A DNA stretch of 58,560 nucleotides, from the IMG/VR virus record IMGVR_UViG_3300009149_000037, positions 1 through 58,560 of that record. The stretch is one strand, 5' to 3'. This DNA comes from a virus. Below, one piece after another: positions 39,023 to 46,544 of the stretch (its first letter is position 1; every line of letters starts with the position of its first letter). Both the position numbers and the translations under genes were made by a program. The notes under the pieces are model-generated. The model was not told the origin of the DNA, did no database searches, and saw only the letters and a program-made list of their open reading frames with translations.

Positions 39023-39430
39023 TCAGTCAAACTTCACAGCAAGACCTTTCTTTGTTAGATAATAACATGTTCCTCTTACTTCTTCAGAAACAATTGATGA
39101 AACAAACCCTTGAACCACAAGATCATATTTCAGATTCAATTGGTTACGTACCAGAGCAAAATCTACTTTACCCTTTTCTGCAATGACAGCAACTGTCGCA
39201 GCAGTCTTGGAAGAAATTGCTCCGGCATTTTTCATTGCTTCGAACAACGCTTTCTTCTTTGGTGACCACTTGATTTTTTTGTTCAATTGGTCAGAAATTT
39301 CTTTTGGTCCCTTAGATTTTTTGACTACAGATTTTGGAGAAGCCTTTTTCGTCGTCTTCTTTTTCTTTGTTGTTTCAATTGCAGTGGTTTTCTTCGTCGT
39401 CTTCTTTTTCTTTGGGGTTGCAGTCGTCAT
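39023..39430 (-). CDS. Lysine-rich, histone-tail-like DNA-binding protein
   Basis: A 135-residue protein. Residues 1-45 are a repeated lysine/threonine/alanine tail (TPKKKKTTKKTTAIETTKKK and then KTTKKASPKSVVKKSK), like a histone H1 or AlgP-type tail. Residues 60-135 are a probable winged-helix (KKALFEAMKNAGAISSKTAA, then LVVQGFVSSIVSEE). The start at 39430 follows TAGACTGGAGACTTGAA. The family could compact DNA, mask promoters, or guard modified DNA. It is in its own leftward unit under promoter D. Confidence 0.65.
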   Translation of the reverse strand: MTTATPKKKKTTKKTTAIETTKKKKTTKKASPKSVVKKSKGPKEISDQLNKKIKWSPKKKALFEAMKNAGAISSKTAATVAVIAEKGKVDFALVRNQLNLKYDLVVQGFVSSIVSEEVRGTCYYLTKKGLAVKFD

Positions 39431-39475
39431 TTCAAGTCTCCAGTCTAAGAACAATGGAAGGCTGCCATCTTCAGG

Positions 39476-39523
39476 CCAGAGGAACCAAACCTCTGACGAC
39501 TCTCTCCCGCCATGAGAGAGTTT
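39476..39523. repeat. Two adjacent hairpins between leftward genes
   Basis: CAGAGG/CCTCTG (in 39478-39498) and CTCTCT/AGAGAG (in about 39502-39523) form two stable hairpins between the 57-residue gene and the lysine-rich gene. There is no T-run, so they may attenuate transcription or protect mRNA ends. Confidence 0.4.
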
Positions 39524-39528
39524 CGGCT

Positions 39529-39702
39529 TTACTTAACACACTCTACAAGACCAAAAAACCTTTGAACTGTTTCATCAGCAAATTCACAATACGTGTAGGT
39601 CCTAGTCTTGACAACCGATTCAACGCGAGACATTCTGTTCTCGTTGAACACTACGGTATCGCCCACTTGAAGTTCTGAGTAAGTTCGCTTGATTGTTTCC
39701 AT
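39529..39702 (-). CDS. Small SH3-like protein, 57 aa
   Basis: Begins METIKRTYSELQVGDTVVFN, a small beta barrel typical of SH3/KOW-like phage proteins (GDTVVFNENRM...). The ATG at 39702 follows AAACTGGAGCACTAAA; the frame back to 39756 has no leader. First gene behind promoter D. Confidence 0.55.
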   Translation of the reverse strand: METIKRTYSELQVGDTVVFNENRMSRVESVVKTRTYTYCEFADETVQRFFGLVECVK

Positions 39703-39735
39703 TTTAGTGCTCCAGTTTTCGTTTCGGGTTTCGGT

Positions 39736-39741
39736 TATAAT
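39736..39741 (+). promoter_or_regulatory. Rightward -10 element upstream of the thymidylate synthase-like gene
   Basis: TATAAT within GGTTATAATTCGTC resembles the cores at 22842 and 25673 (GTTATAATNCG). It lies about 110 bases before 39850, in the divergent region shared with leftward promoter D. The -35 side is not clear. Confidence 0.4.
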
Positions 39742-39761
39742 TCGTCTCTCCAACAAAAGCA

Positions 39762-39791
39762 GTTATCGTCACTCTTGGACGAAAAGTAAAG
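39762..39791 (-). promoter_or_regulatory. Leftward promoter D
   Basis: CTTTAC (complement of 39786-39791) and GATAAC (complement of 39762-39767) with an 18-base spacer, exactly the family of promoters A and B, but without the AATAGT boxes. It serves 39702 down to 39023, ending at the bidirectional terminator. Confidence 0.55.
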
Positions 39792-39849
39792 TTCAAATGA
39801 TAAAAATCTTCAAAGAAAATCTAAAGTTTTCAAAACTACAGGAAATCCA

Positions 39850-41001
39850 ATGCATTTAAAGACAAAAAACGTCAACACCGCGTTCGCTGATCTGGTCAAA
39901 TCCTTCTGCGATTCCGAAGAGGTTGAAGAGACGGAGACCAGAAATGGCAAAGTCAAAGTCTTCTCAGAGCCTGTCACGATTACGTTTGAGAATCCTACAG
40001 AACGGGTTCTCTTCAATCGAGCAAGAGACGCCAATCCATTCTTCCACGTCTTTGAATCTCTATGGATGCTCGCTGGCAGAAATGATTTGAAACCTCTACT
40101 GAAATACGTTTCGACCTTTGGAGATTTCAGCGATGACGGCGAGACTCTCAATGGAGCCTATGGTTATCGTTGGAGACAAGCTAATGCTTCGGAAAATCAT
40201 CCTGAAGGAAGTTGGCAGGGAGACCAATTGAATATACTTGTAAGCCATCTTAAGAAGAATCCAACAAGTCGCAGAGCAGTTCTGCAAATGTGGAATGTAG
40301 AAGACGATCTGTTGAATGTTGATTCTTCAAAAGACGTTTGTTGTAATCTCTCTGCTTGCTTTTCAATTAGAGTTACAGGAGAAGTTTGCTCCAGATGCGG
40401 TAAAGAAACAGACCCAGAGCTTGGAATACCAAATCACACAAGTACTTGTAATCTTTCAAAAGGAAAACCTGTAAAGACTCCAATCAAATACTTAGACATG
40501 ACTGTTTTCAACCGCAGTAATGATATGGTCTGGGGAACTTGCGGAGCCAACGCTGTTCACTTTTCTTTTCTCCAGGAGTATATGGCCAAGCGTCTTGGAG
40601 TTAGAGTTGGTAAGTATCATCAAGTTTCTAACAACCTTCACGTCTATACTGAAACAAATTCTGGTTGGACTCCAGATAAGTGGTTAGATTATGCTGACGA
40701 ATACTCTTATGAGCAAGACGTTAAAATACAAGTTCCTCTGGTAGATGACCCTGAGACCTTTGATAGAGAAGTTCAGAAGTTCATTGACTACGGCGACTCA
40801 AGTAGAAGTTGGAAAGAACCTTTCCTTCATAAAGTAGCTGCTCCTATGGTCTGGGCCTTTGAACATCATAAAAGACGATCTTACAGTGACGCTTTAACAG
40901 CTTGTATCGTTATCAAAGATGACGCTTGGAGACTCGCTGCAACCAATTGGATTTTGAAACGACAAGAAAATTGGAAAAAGAAAAATGAAAGTAACAGTTG
41001 A
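39850..41001 (+). CDS. Thymidylate synthase-family enzyme, candidate dUMP hydroxymethylase
   Basis: A 383-residue member of the ThyA/hydroxymethylase superfamily. NGAYGYRWRQ, the catalytic-cysteine region SSKDVCCNLSACFSIRV, FNRSNDMVWGTCGANAVHFS and KYHQVSNNLHVY are aligned with ThyA blocks. The asparagine in GANAVHFS is the residue that selects dUMP in ThyA; dCMP hydroxymethylases have Asp there. With an hmU DNA kinase downstream in the pathway, a dUMP hydroxymethylase is the favoured role; ordinary dTMP synthesis remains possible. A zinc-like insertion (CSRCGKETD...CNLSK) lies near 185-205. Confidence 0.78.
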   Translation: MHLKTKNVNTAFADLVKSFCDSEEVEETETRNGKVKVFSEPVTITFENPTERVLFNRARDANPFFHVFESLWMLAGRNDLKPLLKYVSTFGDFSDDGETLNGAYGYRWRQANASENHPEGSWQGDQLNILVSHLKKNPTSRRAVLQMWNVEDDLLNVDSSKDVCCNLSACFSIRVTGEVCSRCGKETDPELGIPNHTSTCNLSKGKPVKTPIKYLDMTVFNRSNDMVWGTCGANAVHFSFLQEYMAKRLGVRVGKYHQVSNNLHVYTETNSGWTPDKWLDYADEYSYEQDVKIQVPLVDDPETFDREVQKFIDYGDSSRSWKEPFLHKVAAPMVWAFEHHKRRSYSDALTACIVIKDDAWRLAATNWILKRQENWKKKNESNS

Positions 41002-41323
41002 TGATTTGAAACCGGAAGATGTTCGAACTCAACATTCTAAATGTCGAGGGTGTGATGCTAAAATAGGAACACCTCATTTTGACAATTGTGATTTATCTCC
41101 AATTCCAGAAATCAATTCAAAACAAATTGGAGGGAATCACTACAAAGGAGAAGGAGAACAACACTGGGATATGATGTGGCGTCTCTATGGAGAATCCTGG
41201 TTTGTAGGCAACATCACGAAGTATGTATTGAGATACAAAAAGAAGAATGGATTGCAAGATTTAGAAAAAGCAAAACACTATCTTGACAAACTCATTGAAC
41301 TGGAGACTTCAAATGAATCTTAA
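40985..41323 (+). CDS. DUF3310 (SaV-like) protein
   Basis: A 112-residue protein. The C-terminal domain, KQIGGNHYKGEGEQHWDMMW then GNITKYVLRYKKKNGLQDLE and KAKHYLDKLIE, is DUF3310. The N-terminal part carries SKCRGCDAKIG...C. Some members are annotated as nucleotide kinases without direct evidence. It overlaps the ThyA-like gene by 17 bases and the MazG-like gene by 11, so these form one nucleotide-metabolism string. Confidence 0.72.
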   Translation: MKVTVDDLKPEDVRTQHSKCRGCDAKIGTPHFDNCDLSPIPEINSKQIGGNHYKGEGEQHWDMMWRLYGESWFVGNITKYVLRYKKKNGLQDLEKAKHYLDKLIELETSNES

Positions 41324-42233
41324 CGACTACGCTGAGAAGGCAATGGAGACTGAAGCAGACCAAGAAGTGATTGCAAACAGACTTGGACGATTGACTGAAA
41401 GCAATTACAAAGTGTTTGTTAGACTCAATAATGGTATCACTGGTCTATCTGATGAGATTGGAGAACTTAATTCTGCTTTGAAGAAATGGATTGAGTATGG
41501 TCAACCTCTTGATCGAGAAAACGTCAAAGAGGAAGTTGGAGATTGTCTTTGGCGTCTCGCTCAAATTTGTAAAGCTTGCGACTTTACTCTGGACAAAGCA
41601 GCAGAAGCCAACATCGAAAAACTCCAAAGGCACCGATACAAAGAAGGTTACTCTGATGAAGCGGCCAGAGAAGAAAACAGAGACCGTATCTCTGAGGCTT
41701 CTGTAATGCGTTCCACAGATGAATTGACTCAAGAAGTAATTGATCAAGTGAACGAAAAGAAATGCAAAGGAAAACTCTGTAGTCCTGTAGCAAACTCTCA
41801 AATGATGCAAACTGGTCAAGGTTTCGCTGAACCTCCAGAAGCTTACGACGATTATCAAACAGACCCTCTACCCAATGAATCAATTCAAATTCAACCATCT
41901 CAAACTTATCAAGAAGCTTATGATAATAATGGGCCAGAAGAAGAAGATGGTCCTTGGGCAGAAGGGTGGGAAAAAAGAAGCGGAATTGAAGAATCTTACG
42001 ACGATTATCAAACAGACCCTCTACTCAACAAAGCAGAATCCCATCGTTACCATATTCCAAAGTTTCCAGAAAGTTTTAATGAAACTCTGCCTGGGCGTTT
42101 AATCAAATCAAAACTAGATCAAGTCATTTCAGTCTGGGAAGATGCTGCGATAGCAATTGCAGGAATGGTAGAAGGTCAAGATCATAAAATGGCTTTGAAA
42201 ATGATTGAGAGAGCAAAGGAGCAAACTCAATGA
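41313..42233 (+). CDS. MazG-like NTP pyrophosphohydrolase with repeated tail
   Basis: A 306-residue protein. Residues 30-110 form an all-alpha NTP pyrophosphatase (GLSDEIGELNSALKKWI, the E-x-x-E metal site, then VKEEVGDCLWRLAQ with E-x-x-D). It may remove unwanted dNTPs, such as dTTP, in favour of the modified one. The later part has two copies of DDYQTDPL with an exact 30-base repeat (41842-41871 and 41995-42024). The start at 41313 follows GAACTGGAGACTTCAA. Confidence 0.72.
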   Translation: MNLNDYAEKAMETEADQEVIANRLGRLTESNYKVFVRLNNGITGLSDEIGELNSALKKWIEYGQPLDRENVKEEVGDCLWRLAQICKACDFTLDKAAEANIEKLQRHRYKEGYSDEAAREENRDRISEASVMRSTDELTQEVIDQVNEKKCKGKLCSPVANSQMMQTGQGFAEPPEAYDDYQTDPLPNESIQIQPSQTYQEAYDNNGPEEEDGPWAEGWEKRSGIEESYDDYQTDPLLNKAESHRYHIPKFPESFNETLPGRLIKSKLDQVISVWEDAAIAIAGMVEGQDHKMALKMIERAKEQTQ

Positions 42234-43057
42234 GTGATCTTCCCGAAGCTTTGAAGCCATATCGTTTTCATGGACTGGACTTTGATTGGAACGGTAATCT
42301 TGAAGAGCAAGTTCAAGCCGAATGCCCGTTCTGTGCAAAAGAGAAATTCTTCATCAATCCAAAGAATGGGCTATGGAAGTGTTTTACCTGTGATGCTGGA
42401 AGCGAAAAAGGTGGTGGCAACTCAACTGAGTTTATGAGGAGTCTTTGGAACTTAGCGTCTGATGCGACTTCCAATTATGCGTCTTTGGCTAAAGAGAGAA
42501 TGGTTGAAGAAACAACTCTCATTCGGTGGGAAGTCGTCAAAAATCCTCTGAATGATCGTTGGATGGTTCCTGGATATTCAATCAAGAAAACTCTTACCAA
42601 CCTTTACAAGTATACAATGATCAATGGTAAGAGACGACTGTTATCAAGTCCGACCAAAGATCATTCACATTGTTTATTTGGAATGAATCTTTACAAGCAT
42701 GATGAGAACATCATCTATCTCTGCGAAGGTCCATGGGATGCTATGGCTCTTTGGGAGTTGAAACCCGGTGGAACTGTTCTTGGAACTCCTGGAGCTAATA
42801 CCTTCAAAGAAACTTGGGCCAGTTTATTCTCCGGGAAAATCGTTAACATACTCTTCGACAACGATCATCCCAAGACGAATAGAAAGACTGGTAAGGTAAT
42901 TGAAGGAGCGGGAATCGCTGGAGTGAAAAGAACAACAGCAATCTTAACTTCTAGTCCAAAACCACCTTTGGAAATCAATTACATTAAGTGGGGTGAAGAA
43001 GGATTTGATTCAGACTTACCCTCAGGCACAGACGTTAGAGATTTCATTAATACTTAA
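42230..43057 (+). CDS. Zinc-finger/Toprim DNA primase
   Basis: A 275-residue protein. CPFCAKEKFFINPKNGLWKC and FTC form the primase zinc ribbon. The Toprim domain shows IIYLCEGPWDAMALWEL (catalytic Glu) and VNILFDNDHPKT (DxD). This layout matches phage DnaG-like primases without a fused helicase. The neighbouring AAA+ protein at 43673 could be its helicase partner. Confidence 0.82.
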   Translation: MSDLPEALKPYRFHGLDFDWNGNLEEQVQAECPFCAKEKFFINPKNGLWKCFTCDAGSEKGGGNSTEFMRSLWNLASDATSNYASLAKERMVEETTLIRWEVVKNPLNDRWMVPGYSIKKTLTNLYKYTMINGKRRLLSSPTKDHSHCLFGMNLYKHDENIIYLCEGPWDAMALWELKPGGTVLGTPGANTFKETWASLFSGKIVNILFDNDHPKTNRKTGKVIEGAGIAGVKRTTAILTSSPKPPLEINYIKWGEEGFDSDLPSGTDVRDFINT

Positions 43058-43071
43058 CCAAAGGAAAGACA

Positions 43072-43446
43072 ATGGGTACTCCAAAACATCCAATACAACC
43101 ACTTGTGCAAGATGAATATGGAACTCAGAGATTTCAAGATAATAAAATCGTGAGATATTTGTTGGACAACGGACCATTTGACCTGAATGATTTAGCAGGG
43201 TTACCTTTTTGCCGTGAAGACCGAGAACAATTTGCCCAATTGATAGGCTATAGTCTTTCAGGTTTTGGGGAATTAAGTTATGTCAGTCGCGACACATATG
43301 ATATTGCAGAAAAAATGTTAACAATTACTGATGAAAAGGTAGCAGAATTAACCGTATTGAGGGAAAAGCTAAACGAGATAAGAAACCTCATTAGGCAATT
43401 AACAACAACGGCGTTTCAAATTCATCCAGACGATTTAAGAGACTAA
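43072..43446 (+). CDS. Conserved phage hypothetical protein, 124 aa
   Basis: The part KIVRYLLDNGPFDLNDLAG followed by CREDREQFAQLIGYSLSGF and GELSYV belongs to a family of short phage proteins I recall but cannot name. It is helical and ends with a coiled coil (VLREKLNEIRNLIRQL). Located between the primase and the AAA+ ATPase, so perhaps linked to replication. Confidence 0.6.
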   Translation: MGTPKHPIQPLVQDEYGTQRFQDNKIVRYLLDNGPFDLNDLAGLPFCREDREQFAQLIGYSLSGFGELSYVSRDTYDIAEKMLTITDEKVAELTVLREKLNEIRNLIRQLTTTAFQIHPDDLRD

Positions 43447-43475
43447 CAAAATTCTTTTCTTCAAGGATTTCATCA

Positions 43476-43670
43476 ATGCAACGTAAACCATTAGCCCTGC
43501 CTCAAGGCGGTTGTTGGTATTGTGGAGAAGATCAAACAGATACTTTCAGTGGAGAGTTTGATACAAATCTGCATCTTGAATGTTTAGAAAAACACCTCAA
43601 AGAATATCCAGATGACCCTGAAGCAAAGATCATGTATCGAGAACTTGAGCACCTTTTTCTTCAGGGATAA
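43476..43670 (+). CDS. Small zinc-binding protein, 64 aa
   Basis: GGCWYCGEDQTDTFSGEFDT then LHLECLEKHLKE gives a CxxC...H...C set. The gene ends in TTTTTCTTCAGGGATAATA, so its last codons form the recurrent TCAGGGA motif just before the next gene's ATG. Function unknown. Confidence 0.55.
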   Translation: MQRKPLALPQGGCWYCGEDQTDTFSGEFDTNLHLECLEKHLKEYPDDPEAKIMYRELEHLFLQG

Positions 43671-43672
43671 TA

Positions 43673-44986
43673 ATGCAGGCGAAAAAAGAGAGACTGGAAT
43701 TGCTGCTGAGGATGTTAACGCCTGTTCCTGAAGAATGGGTAAAAAAAGCAGGGACAAAAAGTAGTGGGGGAGAAGTCAGATGCGAACCTTGTGACACTTA
43801 CAAGAAGCTGATCAACTCTTGGAGAAAAGCTCTTAAGTGGACTCCCGGATTGGACAATGCTCTTTCCGTGATGTTGTCTTCGATTACTTCAACGATGAGC
43901 GTTGGAGATCAATTGTGGATTAAAATAATTGGGCCAGCTAGTTGCGGAAAATCGACGCTTTGTGAAGCTGTTTCAGTCAATACAAAATACGTTCTGGCAA
44001 AATCTACTATTCGCGGTTTTCATTCGGGGTTCGGCGATGGACAAGAGGATCATTCACTCATCAGCAAAGTATCAGGGAAAACTCTTGTCACCAAAGATGG
44101 GGACACACTACTTCAATCTCCCAATTTGGGACAAATACTTTCTGAAGCAAGGGATGTCTATGACACTGTTTCCCGTACCTCTTACCGAAACAAAAGCAGC
44201 AGAGACTACCAAGGAATCCGAATGACGTGGCTATTGTGTGGTACTTCCTCTTTGAGAAGTATTGACAGCAGCGAATTGGGAGAACGATTCCTTGATTGCG
44301 TTATCATGGAAGGAATCGACGAAGATTTGGAAGACGAAATTCTTTGGCGAGTCGTCAACAAGTCAATCAAGAATATGGGCATCGAAGCAGATGGAACTCC
44401 AGAGTCTCAGCAGTCGCCTGAAATGACAGAGGCAATGAGTTTGACGGGTGGATACATTGACTTTCTGAGGAACCAGACTCAAAGAAAATTAGAGGCGATT
44501 ATTGTTCCTGATTGGGCGTTGCATAAGTGCATGAAGCTTGGAAAGTTTGTTTCGTTGTTGAGAGCAAGACCTTCACGGATGCAGGAAGAGACGGCTGAGA
44601 GGGAATTTGCTGCAAGACTTGTTAGTCAATTGACTCGATTGATGATGTGCTTATCTCTGGTGTTGAATCGAAAGACAATTGATAAGGAAGTCCTGAAGAG
44701 AACCGTTAAGGTGGCAATGGATACAAGCAGGGGTAATACGCTTCTGCTGGTGAAAGAGCTTTACGAGAGGGGCCAGTTATCTATACCCTTGCTTGCAACG
44801 TATACTGGTTTGACTGATACAGAAGTGAGGAAGTTGCTGAAGTTCTTAAGGAAGATTAATGTAGTTGCTTTCACAGCGGTTAAGTTGAATGGAGTTGTCA
44901 ATCGGTCTAAGAAGCCTCAATGGCAACTCACTTCAATGATGCGAAAGCTTTACGAATCCGTTTGCCATTTGGAGAAAGACTTGTGA
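43673..44986 (+). CDS. AAA+ ATPase, putative replicative helicase or loader
   Basis: A 437-residue protein. WIKIIGPASCGKSTLCEAVS is the Walker A; TLVTKDGDTLLQSP supplies a Walker B-like acidic patch; MTWLLCGTSSLRSIDSSELG is a sensor 1; GERFLDCVIMEG holds an arginine finger-like R. A C-terminal winged helix follows (LLATYTGLTDTEVRKLLKFL). The arrangement suits MCM/SF3-like replicative helicases of phages, paired with the primase at 42230. It overlaps the next gene by four bases. Confidence 0.68.
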   Translation: MQAKKERLELLLRMLTPVPEEWVKKAGTKSSGGEVRCEPCDTYKKLINSWRKALKWTPGLDNALSVMLSSITSTMSVGDQLWIKIIGPASCGKSTLCEAVSVNTKYVLAKSTIRGFHSGFGDGQEDHSLISKVSGKTLVTKDGDTLLQSPNLGQILSEARDVYDTVSRTSYRNKSSRDYQGIRMTWLLCGTSSLRSIDSSELGERFLDCVIMEGIDEDLEDEILWRVVNKSIKNMGIEADGTPESQQSPEMTEAMSLTGGYIDFLRNQTQRKLEAIIVPDWALHKCMKLGKFVSLLRARPSRMQEETAEREFAARLVSQLTRLMMCLSLVLNRKTIDKEVLKRTVKVAMDTSRGNTLLLVKELYERGQLSIPLLATYTGLTDTEVRKLLKFLRKINVVAFTAVKLNGVVNRSKKPQWQLTSMMRKLYESVCHLEKDL

Positions 44987-45150
44987 GTAAAAGGGGAACT
45001 GAGCATTTAGAGACGGAGATCAATATTTTGATTGACAGATTTCGTAAAGAGTATGAAATGACTTATGCAGAAGTCGTTGGAACTTTGTTGATAGTTGCTA
45101 ACTCTTTGTGTACCGAAACTCAAGAAAACAATGAACCAGAAAGTGAGTAG
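44983..45150 (+). CDS. Hypothetical protein, 55 aa
   Basis: GTG start at 44983 overlapping the previous stop (GTGA), with TTGGAGAAAGACTT as leader. The longer ATG frame at 44920 would overlap by 67 bases. Product MSKRGTEHLETEINILIDRF and a helical TYAEVVGTLLIVANSL stretch, acidic end. No family recognised. Confidence 0.5.
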   Translation: MSKRGTEHLETEINILIDRFRKEYEMTYAEVVGTLLIVANSLCTETQENNEPESE

Positions 45151-45153
45151 ATT

Positions 45154-45375
45154 ATGTCAGTTCCAAACATTCAGATTCTGAGCACGACAGTAAACATTTT
45201 GAGAGAAAGGAATCTGGGAGTTCATGCTCAAGCAGTCGAAGATTGCATTCAATACATTGAGTTGAAAGAAGCAGGAATTCCAATTGAGACACCAACAACA
45301 GAGATTGTCTTGACGGCGGTGGAAATCAATAAAGTTGAAGAGGGAGAAACTGATGGTAACTCAGACGAAGATTGA
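45154..45375 (+). CDS. Hypothetical protein, 73 aa
   Basis: MSVPNIQILSTTVNILRERN then a helical middle (AQAVEDCIQYIELKEAG) and an acidic tail (EEGETDGNSDED). Overlaps the next gene by 23 bases. Nothing identifies its function. Confidence 0.45.
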   Translation: MSVPNIQILSTTVNILRERNLGVHAQAVEDCIQYIELKEAGIPIETPTTEIVLTAVEINKVEEGETDGNSDED

Positions 45376-45640
45376 AAATGCAGAACAACTTTTGAATCAG
45401 ATTGAGGCAGCTCTGGAATTCAGTGGAGAAAGTAAATGGGAATCGAGAGTGGCTCATTTGTTTCGACAAGAGTTCATGCCAAGATTGAGGATTAATCGGT
45501 TCTTCACTTATTTGAGGCAATTGGAAAAAGAAGGCAAACTTGAAATGTTTGTGGATAACTATTTTGATGAGAGTTCTCGACAGGGAGTGAAGTTGACTTT
45601 CTTTAGATTGATTCCTGAAAAAGAAAAGGCAACTCAATGA
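45353..45640 (+). CDS. Hypothetical protein, 95 aa
   Basis: ATG at 45353 behind GAGGGAGAAACTG. MVTQTKIENAEQLLNQIEAA and a basic, helical body (HLFRQEFMPRLRINRFFTYL, RQLEKEGKLEMF) ending in beta residues. No recognised domain. Coupled to both neighbours by overlap. Confidence 0.5.
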   Translation: MVTQTKIENAEQLLNQIEAALEFSGESKWESRVAHLFRQEFMPRLRINRFFTYLRQLEKEGKLEMFVDNYFDESSRQGVKLTFFRLIPEKEKATQ

Positions 45641-45885
45641 AAGAATTCATAGTTGATCGAAGGGAGAAAAATACACTAGAACAAGTCAGAGTTCCGATTG
45701 AAACTCCAATGGTTGCTAGAGAAGAAAATCAAGTTCCAGTAATCAAAGATGGTTCTACAATTCAACTAAGTGTAAGGGGGAAAGTGTTTCAGCAAAGCAC
45801 CACTGCAAAAGACTACAACCTTTGGATGGACATGGAAACTGGAGAGTGGGTAACTATTTTTTGGGAAGGAGCATTAAAGCAATGA
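45637..45885 (+). CDS. Hypothetical protein, 82 aa
   Basis: Begins MKEFIVDRREKNTLEQVRVP; the second half is beta-rich (TIQLSVRGKVFQQSTTAKD, then WVTIFWEGAL). Overlaps both neighbouring genes by four bases. No named family. Confidence 0.5.
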   Translation: MKEFIVDRREKNTLEQVRVPIETPMVAREENQVPVIKDGSTIQLSVRGKVFQQSTTAKDYNLWMDMETGEWVTIFWEGALKQ

Positions 45886-46163
45886 TCAACGCACTAACTC
45901 AACTTGAGGAATGGGTTCATGAGAATAGATATCATTCCGTTCAAATTTTTAGGGCAGACATTCTTGAAAGACTTGCTACATGGAATGTTGAATTGTGGAT
46001 AGGAGATAATCTGTTTGTGAATGTTGTTGAAAATGAACTGCCTTTAGTGGATGGAGATAATTTAGCAGGATTGGAAGCAACTATTCTTGAGGCACTTGAG
46101 AAGGTTAAAAAGAAAGTTGGTGCTCCAACAACAAAGCCGGCTTCAGCAGAGAAAATTGTCTAA
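45882..46163 (+). CDS. Hypothetical protein, 93 aa
   Basis: ATG at 45882 (ATGA overlap). MINALTQLEEWVHENRYHSV, helical and acidic, ends with a basic tail (VKKKVGAPTTKPASAEKIV). The longer frame from 45822 lies inside the previous gene. Confidence 0.5.
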   Translation: MINALTQLEEWVHENRYHSVQIFRADILERLATWNVELWIGDNLFVNVVENELPLVDGDNLAGLEATILEALEKVKKKVGAPTTKPASAEKIV

Positions 46164-46489
46164 AAAGAAGTGAGGAAAACAATGAACGTATTTGAGAAAC
46201 TAGAGGAAGCAAAAAAAGTATCAATCGTTGCCGCGAATGCAGTGATTGCGGCGACAGCGAAAGTGGAATCTGTTAAGGATAACCTTCGTAGAGTTTTGAC
46301 GGTTGGTGCAAATAAGCCGATTGCCGTAGGAATTCTGCCAAATGGTAAAGTGGCAGTTGTTGTAAAGACAGACGATTCAAAAGCGAACCAACTGAAGATT
46401 CTGGAAGCTGTTCAATTGAATGACAATGGAAACATCGTGACGGAGAAAAATACGTTTGAGGTGAAGGAAATCATCTAAAAAGAAGTGAG
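46159..46489 (+). repeat. 16-base direct repeat flanking the 98-residue gene
   Basis: TCTAAAAAGAAGTGAG occurs at 46159-46174 and 46474-46489. Each copy contains a stop-and-ribosome-binding-site context (TAAAAAGAAGTGAG). The gene between may have entered by duplication or recombination across this leader. Confidence 0.6.
46182..46478 (+). CDS. Hypothetical protein, 98 aa
   Basis: Start at 46182 behind AAGTGAGGAAAACA. Helical first half with alanine-rich stretch (SIVAANAVIAATAKVESVKD) and a beta-rich second half (PIAVGILPNGKVAVVVKTD). Flanked by exact 16-base repeats. No family recognised. Confidence 0.5.
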   Translation: MNVFEKLEEAKKVSIVAANAVIAATAKVESVKDNLRRVLTVGANKPIAVGILPNGKVAVVVKTDDSKANQLKILEAVQLNDNGNIVTEKNTFEVKEII

Positions 46490-46544
46490 TTGTATATAAG
46501 AGTGTAGGTGGAGTTAATTAAGAAATTTTGAATGTGGAAAATTG

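Noticed and set aside
39183-39678. Plus-strand frames opposite the lysine-rich gene
   Set aside because: Phe/Val/Ser-rich products are the complement of the lysine-rich repeats, with no ribosome-binding site.
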